A stretch of DNA of 18,318 nucleotides from SIG588 sp045591985 (GTDB lineage: Bacteria; Bacillota; Clostridia; Oscillospirales; Acutalibacteraceae). How positions within the stretch are numbered: the stretch's first letter is position 1; each line of letters opens with the position of its first letter. The notes under the pieces are model-generated. The model ran no database searches. It was not told where the DNA came from and worked only from the letters and a program-made list of their open reading frames with translations. This document shows, one piece after another, positions 1-8,048 of this stretch. Location: assembly GCA_045591985.1 (NCBI GenBank), contig JAZNTV010000019.1, forward strand, positions 1 to 18,318. The letters run 5' to 3'. Both the position numbers and the translations under genes were made by a program.

Positions 1-55
1 AGTCAGAGACAACAGATTTACAGTCTGCCCCCTTTGGCCACTCGGGAACTCTCCC
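1..55 (-). tRNA. tRNA-Tyr (GTA), 3' part outside window
   Basis: Read on the minus strand, positions 55 to 1 give the 5' part of a class II tRNA: acceptor strand GGGAGAG, a D-arm with GTTCCCGAGTGGCC, and an anticodon stem GCAGA/TCTGT enclosing the loop CTGTAAA. The anticodon GTA lies at 19-21 and decodes tyrosine. The sequence after the anticodon stem begins the long variable arm expected of bacterial tRNA-Tyr. The T-arm and 3' acceptor strand lie beyond the left edge. Confidence 0.93.
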
Positions 56-74
56 ATATCAAGCGACGTGCATT

Positions 75-103
75 ATAATACCACGAAGGGGAGGGAATGT
101 CAA
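75..103 (-). promoter_or_regulatory. sigma-A promoter of tRNA-Tyr
   Basis: On the minus strand there is a perfect -35 TTGACA (98-103), a 17-bp spacer and the -10 TATTAT (75-80). Transcription would start near position 68, about a dozen bases before the mature tRNA 5' end at 55. The near-consensus match fits a strongly expressed stable RNA gene. Confidence 0.75.
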
Positions 104-156
104 GCCTTTTTTTGAAAAAAATTACTTTTCTTTTGCGAAAAATCGACGGTTGCGTC

Positions 157-185
157 TTGTGCTTTTTTGAAAAATGTGGTATCCT
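157..185 (+). promoter_or_regulatory. possible sigma-A promoter of asnB operon
   Basis: A -35-like TTGTGC (157-162), a 17-bp spacer and the -10 TATCCT (180-185) lie about 50 bases before the asnB start. The match is only moderate (3/6 and 4/6), but it sits in the AT-rich gap between the divergent tRNA and asnB and is the best candidate there. The asnB ribosome site is GGGAGG at 219-224. Confidence 0.4.
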
Positions 186-232
186 ATATATTGGTGTAAT
201 ATTTATGAGGTTTCCCTCGGGAGGTACACACT

Positions 233-2065
233 ATGTGCGGATTTTGCGGATTTACCGGCGAGGTAGTGAATCGTGATGCGGTGCTCAAAGAGATGACCGC
301 GCGCATCACCCATCGCGGTCCCGATTCGGACGGCTTCTTTACCGACGAGCGGGTGGCGATGGGCTTCCGTCGCTTGAGTATTATCGACTTGGAAGCGGGA
401 CATCAACCGCTGTATAACGAAGATAAGACGTTGGTGCTCACCTTTAACGGTGAGATCTACAACTATCGTGATCTGCGGGAGGAATTGCTCGCGGCGGGTC
501 ACGTTTTTGCTACCCATTCGGACAGCGAAGTGCTGCTCCATGGATTTGAGGAGTGGGGAGTGGACATGCTGCCGCGTTTGCGCGGTATGTTCGGTTTGGC
601 AATCTATAACACGCAAAGCGGTGCACTGTTTATTGCGCGTGATCGCTTCGGTATTAAACCGATGCATTACACCCGCTTGGCCGACGGACGGGTGGTGTAC
701 GGCTCGGAGATCAAATCATTGCTTGCACACCCCGACGTGCCGGTGGAATTCAACGAAGAGGCGTTGGACGGCTATCTCTCCTTCCAATACGTTGTGCCGC
801 CTGCCACCTTCTTTAAAGGCATTTTCTGCCTGCCGCCCGCGCACTATATGTGGGTGAAAGACGGCGAGATCACGGTGGAGCGGTATTGGGAGCCGATGTT
901 TGCTCCCGATGAAACGATGACCGAGGAAGAGGCCGTCGATCGTATCGATCGCGTGTTTACCGAATCGGTGGAAGCGCACCGCATCAGTGACGTGGAAGTC
1001 GGCTGCTTCCTTTCGGGCGGCGTGGATTCCTGTTGGGTGGCGTCGTATTTCGGCGGACAGAAGGCGTTTACCGTGGCGTTTGATAACGGCGGCCATTACG
1101 ACGAAAGCAGTTACGCGGCCGAACTTGCCAAAACGGTGGGGATCGACCACACGATACACAAGATCGGCGAGGATGAATACTGGGCGGCGTTGCCCGACGT
1201 GCAGTATTATCTCGATCAGCCGTTGGCCGACCCGTCTTGCGTGGCGCTCTATTTTGTGGCGAAACTGGCCGCCGAAAAGGTGAAAGTGGTGTTGTCGGGC
1301 GAAGGGGCGGACGAGCTGTTCGGCGGTTATCGCATCTATCACGAGCCGCTTTCTTTGGCGAAATATCAAAAAGTACCACGGTTTCTGCGGCGTGCCGCGG
1401 CGGCGCTCGTGAAACCGCTGCCCGAATTCAAGGGGCGTTCTTTTCTCATTCGCGGCGCGCAGACGCTGGAAGAGCGGTTTATCGGTAACGCCTATATGTT
1501 CCGCGAGAAGGAGAAGGCGCGTCTGCTCAAAGGCGTGAAAGCGACCGACCCCGCCCATCTTACGACCGCCTATTACGAAAAGAGCCGCGGACTCGACGAT
1601 ATTTCCCGTATGCAACTGTTGGATATCAACCGTTGGATGGTGGGGGATATCCTCTTGAAAGCCGACCGCATGAGTATGGCGCATTCGCTCGAGTTGCGTG
1701 TGCCGTTCCTTGATAAAGAGGTGTTTCAGGTGGCGGCGACCATTCCCGCGAAATACCGCGTGGCACACGGCACGACCAAATACGCGATGCGGCAAGCGGC
1801 GGCGCGACATCTGCCGCCCGAAGATACCTCCCGCCCGAAACTCGGTTTCCCCGTGCCGGTGCGTGTGTGGTTGCGCGAGGAAAGATATTATCGCACGGTG
1901 AAAGAGGCGTTTACCTCGCCTACGGCGGAAAAGTTTTTTAATACGGCGGCTCTCTTGCAGTTGTTGGAACGCCATTTCGCAGGAAAAGCAGATAATTCCC
2001 GCAAGATCTGGACAGTGTATATGTTCCTTGTGTGGTATGGCGTGTATTTTGAAGGAAAGAGATGA
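233..2065 (+). CDS. asnB: asparagine synthetase B, glutamine-hydrolysing
   Basis: This cytoplasmic enzyme makes asparagine from aspartate, ATP and glutamine. The protein (610 aa) begins MCGFCGF, so after Met removal the N-terminal Cys is the class II glutaminase nucleophile. The glutaminase domain spans about residues 1-210 (RGPDSDG, then FNGEIYN). The synthetase domain carries the ATP pyrophosphatase P-loop SGGVDS at 261-266, and further on LSGEGADELFGGY and LRVPFLD, all typical of AsnB. Length is normal for the Bacillus/Clostridium type. The start is fixed by the catalytic Cys and a GGGAGG site 8 bases upstream. The stop overlaps the typA start (ATGA), indicating coupled translation. It is the first gene of the apparent asnB-typA-comEC-holA-rnmV run. 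Confidence 0.95.
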   Translation: MCGFCGFTGEVVNRDAVLKEMTARITHRGPDSDGFFTDERVAMGFRRLSIIDLEAGHQPLYNEDKTLVLTFNGEIYNYRDLREELLAAGHVFATHSDSEVLLHGFEEWGVDMLPRLRGMFGLAIYNTQSGALFIARDRFGIKPMHYTRLADGRVVYGSEIKSLLAHPDVPVEFNEEALDGYLSFQYVVPPATFFKGIFCLPPAHYMWVKDGEITVERYWEPMFAPDETMTEEEAVDRIDRVFTESVEAHRISDVEVGCFLSGGVDSCWVASYFGGQKAFTVAFDNGGHYDESSYAAELAKTVGIDHTIHKIGEDEYWAALPDVQYYLDQPLADPSCVALYFVAKLAAEKVKVVLSGEGADELFGGYRIYHEPLSLAKYQKVPRFLRRAAAALVKPLPEFKGRSFLIRGAQTLEERFIGNAYMFREKEKARLLKGVKATDPAHLTTAYYEKSRGLDDISRMQLLDINRWMVGDILLKADRMSMAHSLELRVPFLDKEVFQVAATIPAKYRVAHGTTKYAMRQAAARHLPPEDTSRPKLGFPVPVRVWLREERYYRTVKEAFTSPTAEKFFNTAALLQLLERHFAGKADNSRKIWTVYMFLVWYGVYFEGKR

Positions 2066-3900
2066 CAAGGCCCATGGCAAAACGAGAAAATTTACGCAAC
2101 ATTGCGATCATTGCGCATGTTGACCACGGCAAGACCACGTTGGTGGATCAGTTGTTACACCAGAGCGGCGTGTTCCGCGCCAATGAGCAAGTGGACGAGC
2201 GCGTGATGGATTCAAACGATCTGGAAAAAGAGCGCGGCATCACCATTTTGGCGAAGAATACGGCTGTGATGTACGGCGATACCAAGATCAACATCGTGGA
2301 TACGCCCGGTCACGCGGATTTCGGCGGTGAAGTGGAACGTATTCTGTTGATGGTGGACGGCGTGTTGCTGTTGGTGGACGCCTTTGAAGGCTGTATGCCA
2401 CAGACGCGTTTTGTTTTGAAAAAGGCGCTTGGTCTCGGCAAGAAACCGGTAGTGGTTGTGAATAAGATCGACCGCGACGGTGCCCGCCCGGCCGAAGTGA
2501 TCGACGAATTGCTGGATTTGTTTATCGAACTCGGTGCCGATGAAGACCAGTTGGAATTCCCCGTTGTCTATGCCTCGGGGCGGGATGGCTATGCATCGCT
2601 CGATCCGACGGTGCGCGGAGGTGATATGACCCCCTTGTTTGAGACCGTCTTGAAGGAAGTGCCGCCTCCCGAAGGGGAAGCGGACGCTCCGTTGCAGCTT
2701 CTCTTTTCCAACATTGACTACGACGATTATGTCGGGCGGATCGGTGTGGGGCGCGTGGAACGCGGAACGGTCAAGAACGGGCAGGCGGTCACCATCTGCC
2801 GTGAGGACGGTACGACCGTGAATGCACGGATCGGTAAACTGTTCCAGTTCGAAGGTCTGCAGCGTGTGGAACATGACACGGCGACGGTAGGCGATATCGT
2901 GGCAGTGACGGGTATTACCGATCTGAACATCGGTGAGACCGCGTGTGATCCCGAGCACCCCGAAGCACTGCCGTTTGTGCGGATCGATGAGCCGACCATC
3001 TCGATGGTGTTTATGGTGAACAACAGTCCCTTTGCAGGTCAGGAAGGCAAATTTGTTACCAGCCGCAATATTCGTGACCGCTTGTTCAAAGAGGTGGAGA
3101 CCAATGTGAGTATGCGGGTGGAAGAGACCGATACCACCGATGCTTTTAAGGTGTCGGGGCGCGGCGAGTTGCACCTTTCCATTTTGATCGAAACCATGCG
3201 GCGACAGGGGTTTGAATTTGCGGTGAGCCGCCCGCAGGTCATTTACAAGAAAGATGCCGACGGCAACCTGCTCGAGCCGATGGAACTTTTGATGGTGGAA
3301 GTGCCCGAAGCCTATGTCGGCGCGGTAATGGAAAAGATCGGTTCCCGCAAGGCGGAGATCGTGGATATGGGTACGCGCGACACGGGGATGAGTCATTTAG
3401 AGTTCCGTATTCCCGCGCGTGGTTTGATGGGGTATCGTCAACAGTTCTTGACCGACACCAACGGTAACGGCATTATGAACAGCGTGTTTGACGGCTATGA
3501 GCCATTCAAAGGCGAGATCCCGCAGCGTGTACAGGGATCGCTCATCTCGTATGAGAGCGGCGAGACCAGCAGTTACGGTTTGTTTAATGCGCAAGACCGC
3601 GGTGTGATGTTTGTGGGTGCCGGCGTGCCGGTATATGAGGGGATGATCGTGGGCGAGTCTCCGAAAAGTGAGGATATCGTGGTTAACGTGTGTAAGAAAA
3701 AGCACGTTACCAACATGCGCGCCGCGGGTTCCGACGAAGCGTTGCGCCTTACGCCGCCGACGGTGTTGTCGCTTGAGCAATCGCTCGAGTTTATCAACGA
3801 CGACGAGTTGGTGGAAGTGACTCCCCAATCCATTCGTTTACGTAAGCGCATTTTGTCGCGCGAGTTGCGCATGAAAGACGCCGCGAAGAAAAAAGGATAA
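2062..3900 (+). CDS. typA: ribosome-associated GTPase TypA/BipA
   Basis: TypA/BipA is a translational GTPase related to EF-G that acts on ribosome assembly and stress adaptation. The 612-aa product has the P-loop AHVDHGKT (18-25), ERGITI (57-62), DTPGH (80-84) and NKID (134-137). EF-G-like domains follow, with the family-typical segments GRGELHLSILIETMRR and RGLMGYRQQFLTDTNG. Length is normal. The ATG at 2062 overlaps the asnB stop and has AAGGA five bases upstream. A second ATG at 2074 (MAKRENLRN) matches the usual family N-terminus and could be the real start. Confidence 0.95.
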   Translation: MTRPMAKRENLRNIAIIAHVDHGKTTLVDQLLHQSGVFRANEQVDERVMDSNDLEKERGITILAKNTAVMYGDTKINIVDTPGHADFGGEVERILLMVDGVLLLVDAFEGCMPQTRFVLKKALGLGKKPVVVVNKIDRDGARPAEVIDELLDLFIELGADEDQLEFPVVYASGRDGYASLDPTVRGGDMTPLFETVLKEVPPPEGEADAPLQLLFSNIDYDDYVGRIGVGRVERGTVKNGQAVTICREDGTTVNARIGKLFQFEGLQRVEHDTATVGDIVAVTGITDLNIGETACDPEHPEALPFVRIDEPTISMVFMVNNSPFAGQEGKFVTSRNIRDRLFKEVETNVSMRVEETDTTDAFKVSGRGELHLSILIETMRRQGFEFAVSRPQVIYKKDADGNLLEPMELLMVEVPEAYVGAVMEKIGSRKAEIVDMGTRDTGMSHLEFRIPARGLMGYRQQFLTDTNGNGIMNSVFDGYEPFKGEIPQRVQGSLISYESGETSSYGLFNAQDRGVMFVGAGVPVYEGMIVGESPKSEDIVVNVCKKKHVTNMRAAGSDEALRLTPPTVLSLEQSLEFINDDELVEVTPQSIRLRKRILSRELRMKDAAKKKG

Positions 3901-5948
3901 TGAAACGTCCGTTATACGTAGTTGGAATGAGTTTCGGCATAGCACTGTTGGCGGCGACCGCATTGGGTTTCCATATGGCGTTCATCGCGGCAGTGCTTGC
4001 TGCCTTTTTATCGGTCTTACTGTTTACCGTGCGAAAAGTGCGTCGTCACGAAGGGGTCGCGGCGGGATTGGTGGCCGTGTGTATGGCGTTTTCGCTGTTT
4101 GCGGGATGGGACTATTTGATCGTACAGCCGCTTCAGCGTATGGATAGCCAAACGGTGGATCTTACACTGTGGATCGAGAAGTCGGTGGGAGAGTCGGCGC
4201 GCTCGCTTACGTATTATGCACGGGTGCGCGGCGGCGAATTGCCCGAAGATACGCGGTTGTTGGTGCGGGTCGAAAACGGCGAAAATGCACCGCAGTTATA
4301 CGACGTTGTCCATGCCGCGGTGCGGTTAGAAAGCACCGACGAGTGGCGTTCGGAAAATATTTTTCTTACGGCAAGGATCCGTGATTGCGAAGTGACGGTC
4401 AGCCAAGAACGCCCGTGGGATCTGGCGCTGTTGAACGGGCGCACGCGGATCATCGGTCGGTTGGAAACCAAGGCGGACGGGGATGTGGCGGCGTTGCTTC
4501 GCACCGTCTGTTTCGGCGATAAGACCAAATTGAGCGATACGGTTAAGGATAATTTTGCGGCGGCCGGCCTTTCGCACATTACCGCTGTATCCGGTTTCCA
4601 TATGAGCATTGTATCCCTCGGGTTGTTCAAACTGTTGCAACTGTTGGGACTTCGGCGGCGGGTCGCCGCTTTGTTGGCCTTACCGATCCCGCCGCTGTTT
4701 GCTGCCTTTACGGGTTTCGCGTTTTCGGCTATGCGCGCGGGCGTAATGGCGTGTATTATGTTGGCGGCGGCGCTGTTCCGTCGCGAGGCGGATGCGCGTA
4801 ATTCTTTGGGTGCCGCCGTATTGTGTTTGTTGCTGTTGGATGTTACCGCGGTATACGATCTGGGATTTCAACTGTCGGTGGCGGCCACATGGGGCATTCT
4901 TTGGGTGAGTGGTTTGCAACCGAAAGAATCGCCGCGTGGTTGGCGGAAGATAACCTACGGTCTGCGGTTGACGGTGGCCGCTGTGGCGGCAACGCTGCCG
5001 TTTACGGCCGGCTATTTCGGGGAGGTGTCCCTGCTGTCGCCGATTACCAACCTGATCGGACAACCGCTGGCGTCGGTCATCGTGAGCGCGGGGTGTATCG
5101 GCACCTTGTTACTAAGCGTGCCGTTTCTCTCGTTTGCGGGAACGCCGCTGATTTTAATAGCGGGTATCGCGGCACGCGGACTTTTGTGGATCAGCGAATT
5201 GGCCGCCTCTCTTCCGTTTGCCTTTTTGCGTTTGGACGAGCCGCATCTTGTGGTGTGGGCGATAGCGGTGCCGTTTGCGTTGTTGCTCGGATGGCAGTTT
5301 TTAAAGAAACGCGGGGTGCGCATGGCGGCCATGTGTTTGGTGATCGTCTTTTGTGCCTCTTCGTTGGTATATCATTTCGGAATGCGCGGTGTGACGACAT
5401 TGTCGTCGATCAATGTGACCGACGGCGCGGTGACGATCTTGGAACGCGACGGTCATTATGCCGCCGTAGTGATGGGCGAGCCGCCGCTGTCGCAAGTGCA
5501 ACGTGTGTTGGTGAAGCAGGGCGTCGATCACTTGGACGTGGTGATCTATGCCGATGAGGAGACCGCCGCGGTGTGTCAAGCGGTTTCAACGGAAAACAAT
5601 ATATTGCCGGCTGCCGAAGAACGATCCGCCGCGGTGGTGAGTGTTACCTTGTGGGAGGATACCGTCATTACGTGGCAGGACGGATGGTGTCGTCTTGTGC
5701 TCGGCGAACGGACGGTGCTGATCTCTTCGCCGAACAAAACGGTCGGCGCATTACCGCCGGCGTGGCGTCGGGCGGACTTAGCCGTATTCGATCGTCAACC
5801 GCCGGACAATTTGAATATGCTGGCGTTGGGTGAGGCGATTCTGTGTTGCAGCGAAGAGGAGTTACCCGACGTAACCGATGAGATGGTGTGGGGTGTGTAC
5901 CCGGTCTCGGTTACGGCAGACGAAACAGTAACGGTGAAATTGCGATAG
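3900..5948 (+). CDS. comEC: ComEC/Rec2-family membrane protein with degenerate C-terminal domain
   Basis: ComEC forms the inner-membrane channel for single-stranded DNA uptake during transformation. The 682-aa product has N-terminal membrane helices (about 5-45 and 52-75), a soluble stretch (about 85-185, as in DUF4131), then the competence domain starting with HITAVSGFHMSIV (226-238), the hallmark of the family, and many hydrophobic helices to about residue 495. The C-terminal part aligns in order with the metallo-beta-lactamase-like domain, but where HxHxDH metal ligands are expected there is HLDVVIYADEE (544-554). It is shorter than the usual 750-800 aa. Its ATG overlaps the typA stop (TAATG), and it lies before holA, a common Firmicute neighbour. 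No other competence gene is visible, so transformability is not implied. Confidence 0.85.
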   Translation: MKRPLYVVGMSFGIALLAATALGFHMAFIAAVLAAFLSVLLFTVRKVRRHEGVAAGLVAVCMAFSLFAGWDYLIVQPLQRMDSQTVDLTLWIEKSVGESARSLTYYARVRGGELPEDTRLLVRVENGENAPQLYDVVHAAVRLESTDEWRSENIFLTARIRDCEVTVSQERPWDLALLNGRTRIIGRLETKADGDVAALLRTVCFGDKTKLSDTVKDNFAAAGLSHITAVSGFHMSIVSLGLFKLLQLLGLRRRVAALLALPIPPLFAAFTGFAFSAMRAGVMACIMLAAALFRREADARNSLGAAVLCLLLLDVTAVYDLGFQLSVAATWGILWVSGLQPKESPRGWRKITYGLRLTVAAVAATLPFTAGYFGEVSLLSPITNLIGQPLASVIVSAGCIGTLLLSVPFLSFAGTPLILIAGIAARGLLWISELAASLPFAFLRLDEPHLVVWAIAVPFALLLGWQFLKKRGVRMAAMCLVIVFCASSLVYHFGMRGVTTLSSINVTDGAVTILERDGHYAAVVMGEPPLSQVQRVLVKQGVDHLDVVIYADEETAAVCQAVSTENNILPAAEERSAAVVSVTLWEDTVITWQDGWCRLVLGERTVLISSPNKTVGALPPAWRRADLAVFDRQPPDNLNMLALGEAILCCSEEELPDVTDEMVWGVYPVSVTADETVTVKLR

Positions 5949-5961
5949 AATGAGGTGCGTT

Positions 5962-7008
5962 ATGGCTTGGAATGAAGAGACCTTAAAACAACATATTAAA
6001 AATGAAGAGCTGTTGCCCGTTTACGTGTTGTATGGCGAGGAATCCTATCTTGTGGGACAATATGCAACCAAATTGTGTCGTCGTGCCACGGACGGCGATG
6101 ACGAATTGGATTCGTTTAATCTGCATCGGTTTGACGGTTTGAAATGCGATTTCAACGAGATCGAAGAGGCGGCGGAAGCGTTACCGCTGATGGCGGAGCG
6201 CACCTGTGTGACCGTACGGGATTACGATGTCGGCACGGGTGAAGGCCACGATCGCTTGGTGGCGCTTTTGGAAGAGCCGAATGAAAGTTGTGTGTTGATC
6301 TTCTATTACGATGCCGTGAAGGTGTCTGCTGCCAAAAACGAGCGTTGGAAGCGTTTTCTTGCCGCGGCGGAAAAAAGCGGCGCGGTAGTGAAACTGGATA
6401 AACGCACCCCCGAAGAGGTGGCACGTATGTTGGTGAGCGGTGCGACCCGTCGTGGGTGCACCATGAAGGCCGATACCGCCCGCCTGCTTTTGGAGTGGTG
6501 CGGTAACGATTTAAATCTGCTGATGTGTGAGATGGATAAATTGGCGGCATTGGCGGATGGCGGCGAGATCGATCGTGCGTTGGTGGAAAAGGCGGCAACA
6601 CGCAATCTGGAATCGCGGGTGTTCGAACTGTCCAAAGCCATTTTGAAAGGGCAATATACCGCCGCGTATGAAGTGTTGCATGCGTTGTTTGCACAAAAAG
6701 AAGATCCGATCATGATCAACGGCGTGTTGGCATCGGCGTGGGCGGATCTGTACCGTGTAAAAACGGCCGAAGCGGCCGGTCAACAACCCACCGCGGTGGC
6801 GGCGGTATATGCGGGATATAAGGGAAAGGAATTTCGTCTGCGCAACGCGGCGCGGGATGCGTCGCGTCTGTCGGCTGCCACGCTCAGAGAGGGCCTTGAG
6901 GTGTTGGCCGAAGCGGATCGGCGACTGAAGTTCACACCGGCCGATAACCACATTGTGTTGGAAGAGACGGCCGCCCGCTTGATTTTGCTTACTCGACGGG
7001 GGAACTGA
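5962..7008 (+). CDS. holA: DNA polymerase III delta subunit
   Basis: The delta subunit opens the beta sliding clamp as part of the clamp loader. The 348-aa product begins MAWNEETLKQHIKNEELLPVY, followed by VLYGEESYLVGQYA, the typical HolA N-terminus for the AAA+-like fold. The middle region has LEWCGNDLNLLMCEMDKLAAL, and the C-terminal helical domain ends with RRLKFTPADNHIVLEETAARL, both familiar in the family. I chose the ATG at 5962 because GAGGTG lies five bases upstream. An in-frame ATG at 5950 lacks a ribosome site. It follows the comEC-like gene by a few bases and precedes rnmV by three. Confidence 0.92.
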   Translation: MAWNEETLKQHIKNEELLPVYVLYGEESYLVGQYATKLCRRATDGDDELDSFNLHRFDGLKCDFNEIEEAAEALPLMAERTCVTVRDYDVGTGEGHDRLVALLEEPNESCVLIFYYDAVKVSAAKNERWKRFLAAAEKSGAVVKLDKRTPEEVARMLVSGATRRGCTMKADTARLLLEWCGNDLNLLMCEMDKLAALADGGEIDRALVEKAATRNLESRVFELSKAILKGQYTAAYEVLHALFAQKEDPIMINGVLASAWADLYRVKTAEAAGQQPTAVAAVYAGYKGKEFRLRNAARDASRLSAATLREGLEVLAEADRRLKFTPADNHIVLEETAARLILLTRRGN

Positions 7009-7011
7009 CCG

Positions 7012-7599
7012 ATGTTACGGTTACGTGAAGCGGTGGTGGTGGAAGGAAAACACGATGCGGTGAGGTTGGCGGCTGTTGTGGATGCGCCGATCGTGACCAC
7101 CAACGGATTTCGGATTTTTAAGGATAAAGAGCAAATGGCCTATCTGCGCCGTTTGGCGGCGGTGCGCGGACTGGTGATCTTGACCGACAGCGATGCGGCA
7201 GGATTTGTGATACGTCGCCATTTGAGCGGCTGTATTCCGCCCGATCGGATCAAACAGGCGTATGCTCCCTGCATCGAGGGAAAAGAAAAACGCAAAGCAC
7301 ACCCGTCAAAAGAGGGGTTACTTGGTGTGGAGGGGATCGACCCCGTCGAGCTTGAGGCGGCACTGCGCCGTGCAGGAGTGACGGTGGAGGGGGAGGACAC
7401 TCCGCCCGTCACACCGTGGATGACCAAAGCACGGCTGTATGCAGACGGCCTCAGCGGCGGCGCCGACAGTGTGCACCGCCGTAAGGCACTGCTTCAAGAG
7501 CTGGGATTGCCGCCCTATCTTTCGGCCAATCGTTTGATAGATGTGCTCAATCTTACAGTAGACGAGGATGCCTATCGCGTGCTTCTTCGAAACATATAA
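7012..7599 (+). CDS. rnmV: ribonuclease M5 (5S rRNA maturase)
   Basis: RNase M5 cleaves precursor 5S rRNA at both ends of the mature molecule, in a ribosomal-protein-bound complex. The 195-aa product is a TOPRIM-domain protein with the catalytic Glu in VVVEGKHDAVRL (E11) and the DxD pair in ILTDSDAAG (D59, D61). AYAPCIEGKEKRKAHPSKEGLLGVEG, taken as one block near 85-110, is characteristic of M5 and separates it from DnaG or RecR TOPRIM proteins. The C-terminal part corresponds to DUF4093. A GGGGGA site precedes the ATG by about 8 bases. It ends directly at the terminator hairpin. The usual neighbour rsmA (ksgA) is absent; sigK follows instead. Confidence 0.92.
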   Translation: MLRLREAVVVEGKHDAVRLAAVVDAPIVTTNGFRIFKDKEQMAYLRRLAAVRGLVILTDSDAAGFVIRRHLSGCIPPDRIKQAYAPCIEGKEKRKAHPSKEGLLGVEGIDPVELEAALRRAGVTVEGEDTPPVTPWMTKARLYADGLSGGADSVHRRKALLQELGLPPYLSANRLIDVLNLTVDEDAYRVLLRNI

Positions 7600-7620
7600 A
7601 AAATCACCGCGGCATACATT
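7592..7620 (+). promoter_or_regulatory. candidate sigma-E promoter of sigK
   Basis: CATACATT at 7613-7620 is a perfect match to the sigma-E -10 consensus CATACANT. ACATATA at 7592-7598 matches the -35 consensus KMATATT at five of seven positions, with the consensus 14-base gap between. Sigma-E is known to transcribe sigK in the mother cell. The -10 lies in the loop region of the rnmV terminator hairpin. A start near 7626-7628 would begin at the ribosome site GAGGTGA (7626-7632), which is otherwise paired in the hairpin's right arm. Confidence 0.6.
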
Positions 7621-7638
7621 GTGCCGAGGTGATTTTTT
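7598..7638 (+). terminator. rho-independent terminator after rnmV
   Basis: Left arm AAAAAATCACC (7598-7608) pairs with GGTGATTTTTT (7628-7638). An inner CGGCA/TGCCG pairing closes a short loop. The run of six T follows the stem on the plus strand, and the symmetric A-run makes it potentially active both ways. It begins within the rnmV stop codon and ends at the base before the sigK ATG, so it separates the housekeeping operon from sigK. Confidence 0.88.
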
Positions 7639-7998
7639 ATGTGGATGACAATACTATCCTCTTTATCGCATCTGTTGTTTTGGGCGTTGCACATCGTAAA
7701 CCCCGGCACCTTTCCGCGCCCGCTTTCGGCGACAGACGAGCGGGAGGCGTTGGTGGCGTGGCGGGAACACGGAGATCGTGCGGCACGGGCGAAACTGATC
7801 GAACACAATTTGCGTTTGGTGGCACACATTATTAAGAAATACTACAGCAATGCCGATGAGGCGGACGATCTGATCTCGATCGGTACGATCGGGCTGATCA
7901 AAGCGGTGGATACGTTTGATCACACCAAGAATGTACGTTTGGTGACTTATGCATCGCGTTGTGTAGAGAATGCTTACACATCTCGGATGCGTTTATGA
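7639..7998 (+). CDS. sigK: sigma-K N-terminal part, split gene (pro-SigK residues 1-111)
   Basis: SigK drives late mother-cell gene expression in sporulation. Residues 3-22 are hydrophobic, like the pro-sequence removed by proteolysis. Residues 25-36 (FPRPLSATDERE), LIEHNLRLVAHIIKKYYSNA and EADDLISIGTIGLIKAVDTFD are sigma region 2 and align without gaps to B. subtilis SigK. After TYASRCVEN (103-111) the similarity stops abruptly, where SigK continues EILMHLR. Eight unrelated residues and a stop follow. No frame downstream restores SigK, so a point frameshift does not explain it. Regions 2.4, 3 and 4 are missing. The break is at the position used by skin elements, so the product is a split-gene half made whole by excision, or a dead remnant. 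The ATG at 7639 has GAGGTGA seven bases upstream. ATG 7645 is an alternative. Confidence 0.85.
   Translation: MWMTILSSLSHLLFWALHIVNPGTFPRPLSATDEREALVAWREHGDRAARAKLIEHNLRLVAHIIKKYYSNADEADDLISIGTIGLIKAVDTFDHTKNVRLVTYASRCVENAYTSRMRL
7951..7990. other. putative attachment site (hybrid att) of the sigK-intervening element
   Basis: The breakpoint in sigK is framed by TGTGTA (7960-7965) and TACACA (7975-7980), a perfect inverted repeat around the 9-base core GAGAATGCT. Outer arms GCATC (7951-7955) and GATGC (7986-7990) extend the dyad with mismatches and one offset base. Size (about 40 bp) and imperfect symmetry around a short core are typical of large serine recombinase sites. The left half is sigK coding sequence, the right half is element. 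Confidence 0.5.
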
Positions 7999-8048
7999 AC
8001 AGGACACCCCGGCCAAAATGGCGAATTACCACCCCTGCAGGAGGTGGA

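Noticed and set aside
716..2080. Long minus-strand ORF of 454 codons opposite asnB
   Set aside because: Shadow of the well-supported asnB gene; no ribosome site and no recognisable protein features.
2212..3396. Long minus-strand ORF opposite typA
   Set aside because: Antisense shadow rich in His/Arg from GC-biased codons of typA.
7639..8000. sigK truncated by a simple frameshift or sequencing error
   Set aside because: None of the three plus frames after 7970 resumes the SigK sequence; the following DNA encodes a phage-type HTH gene instead.
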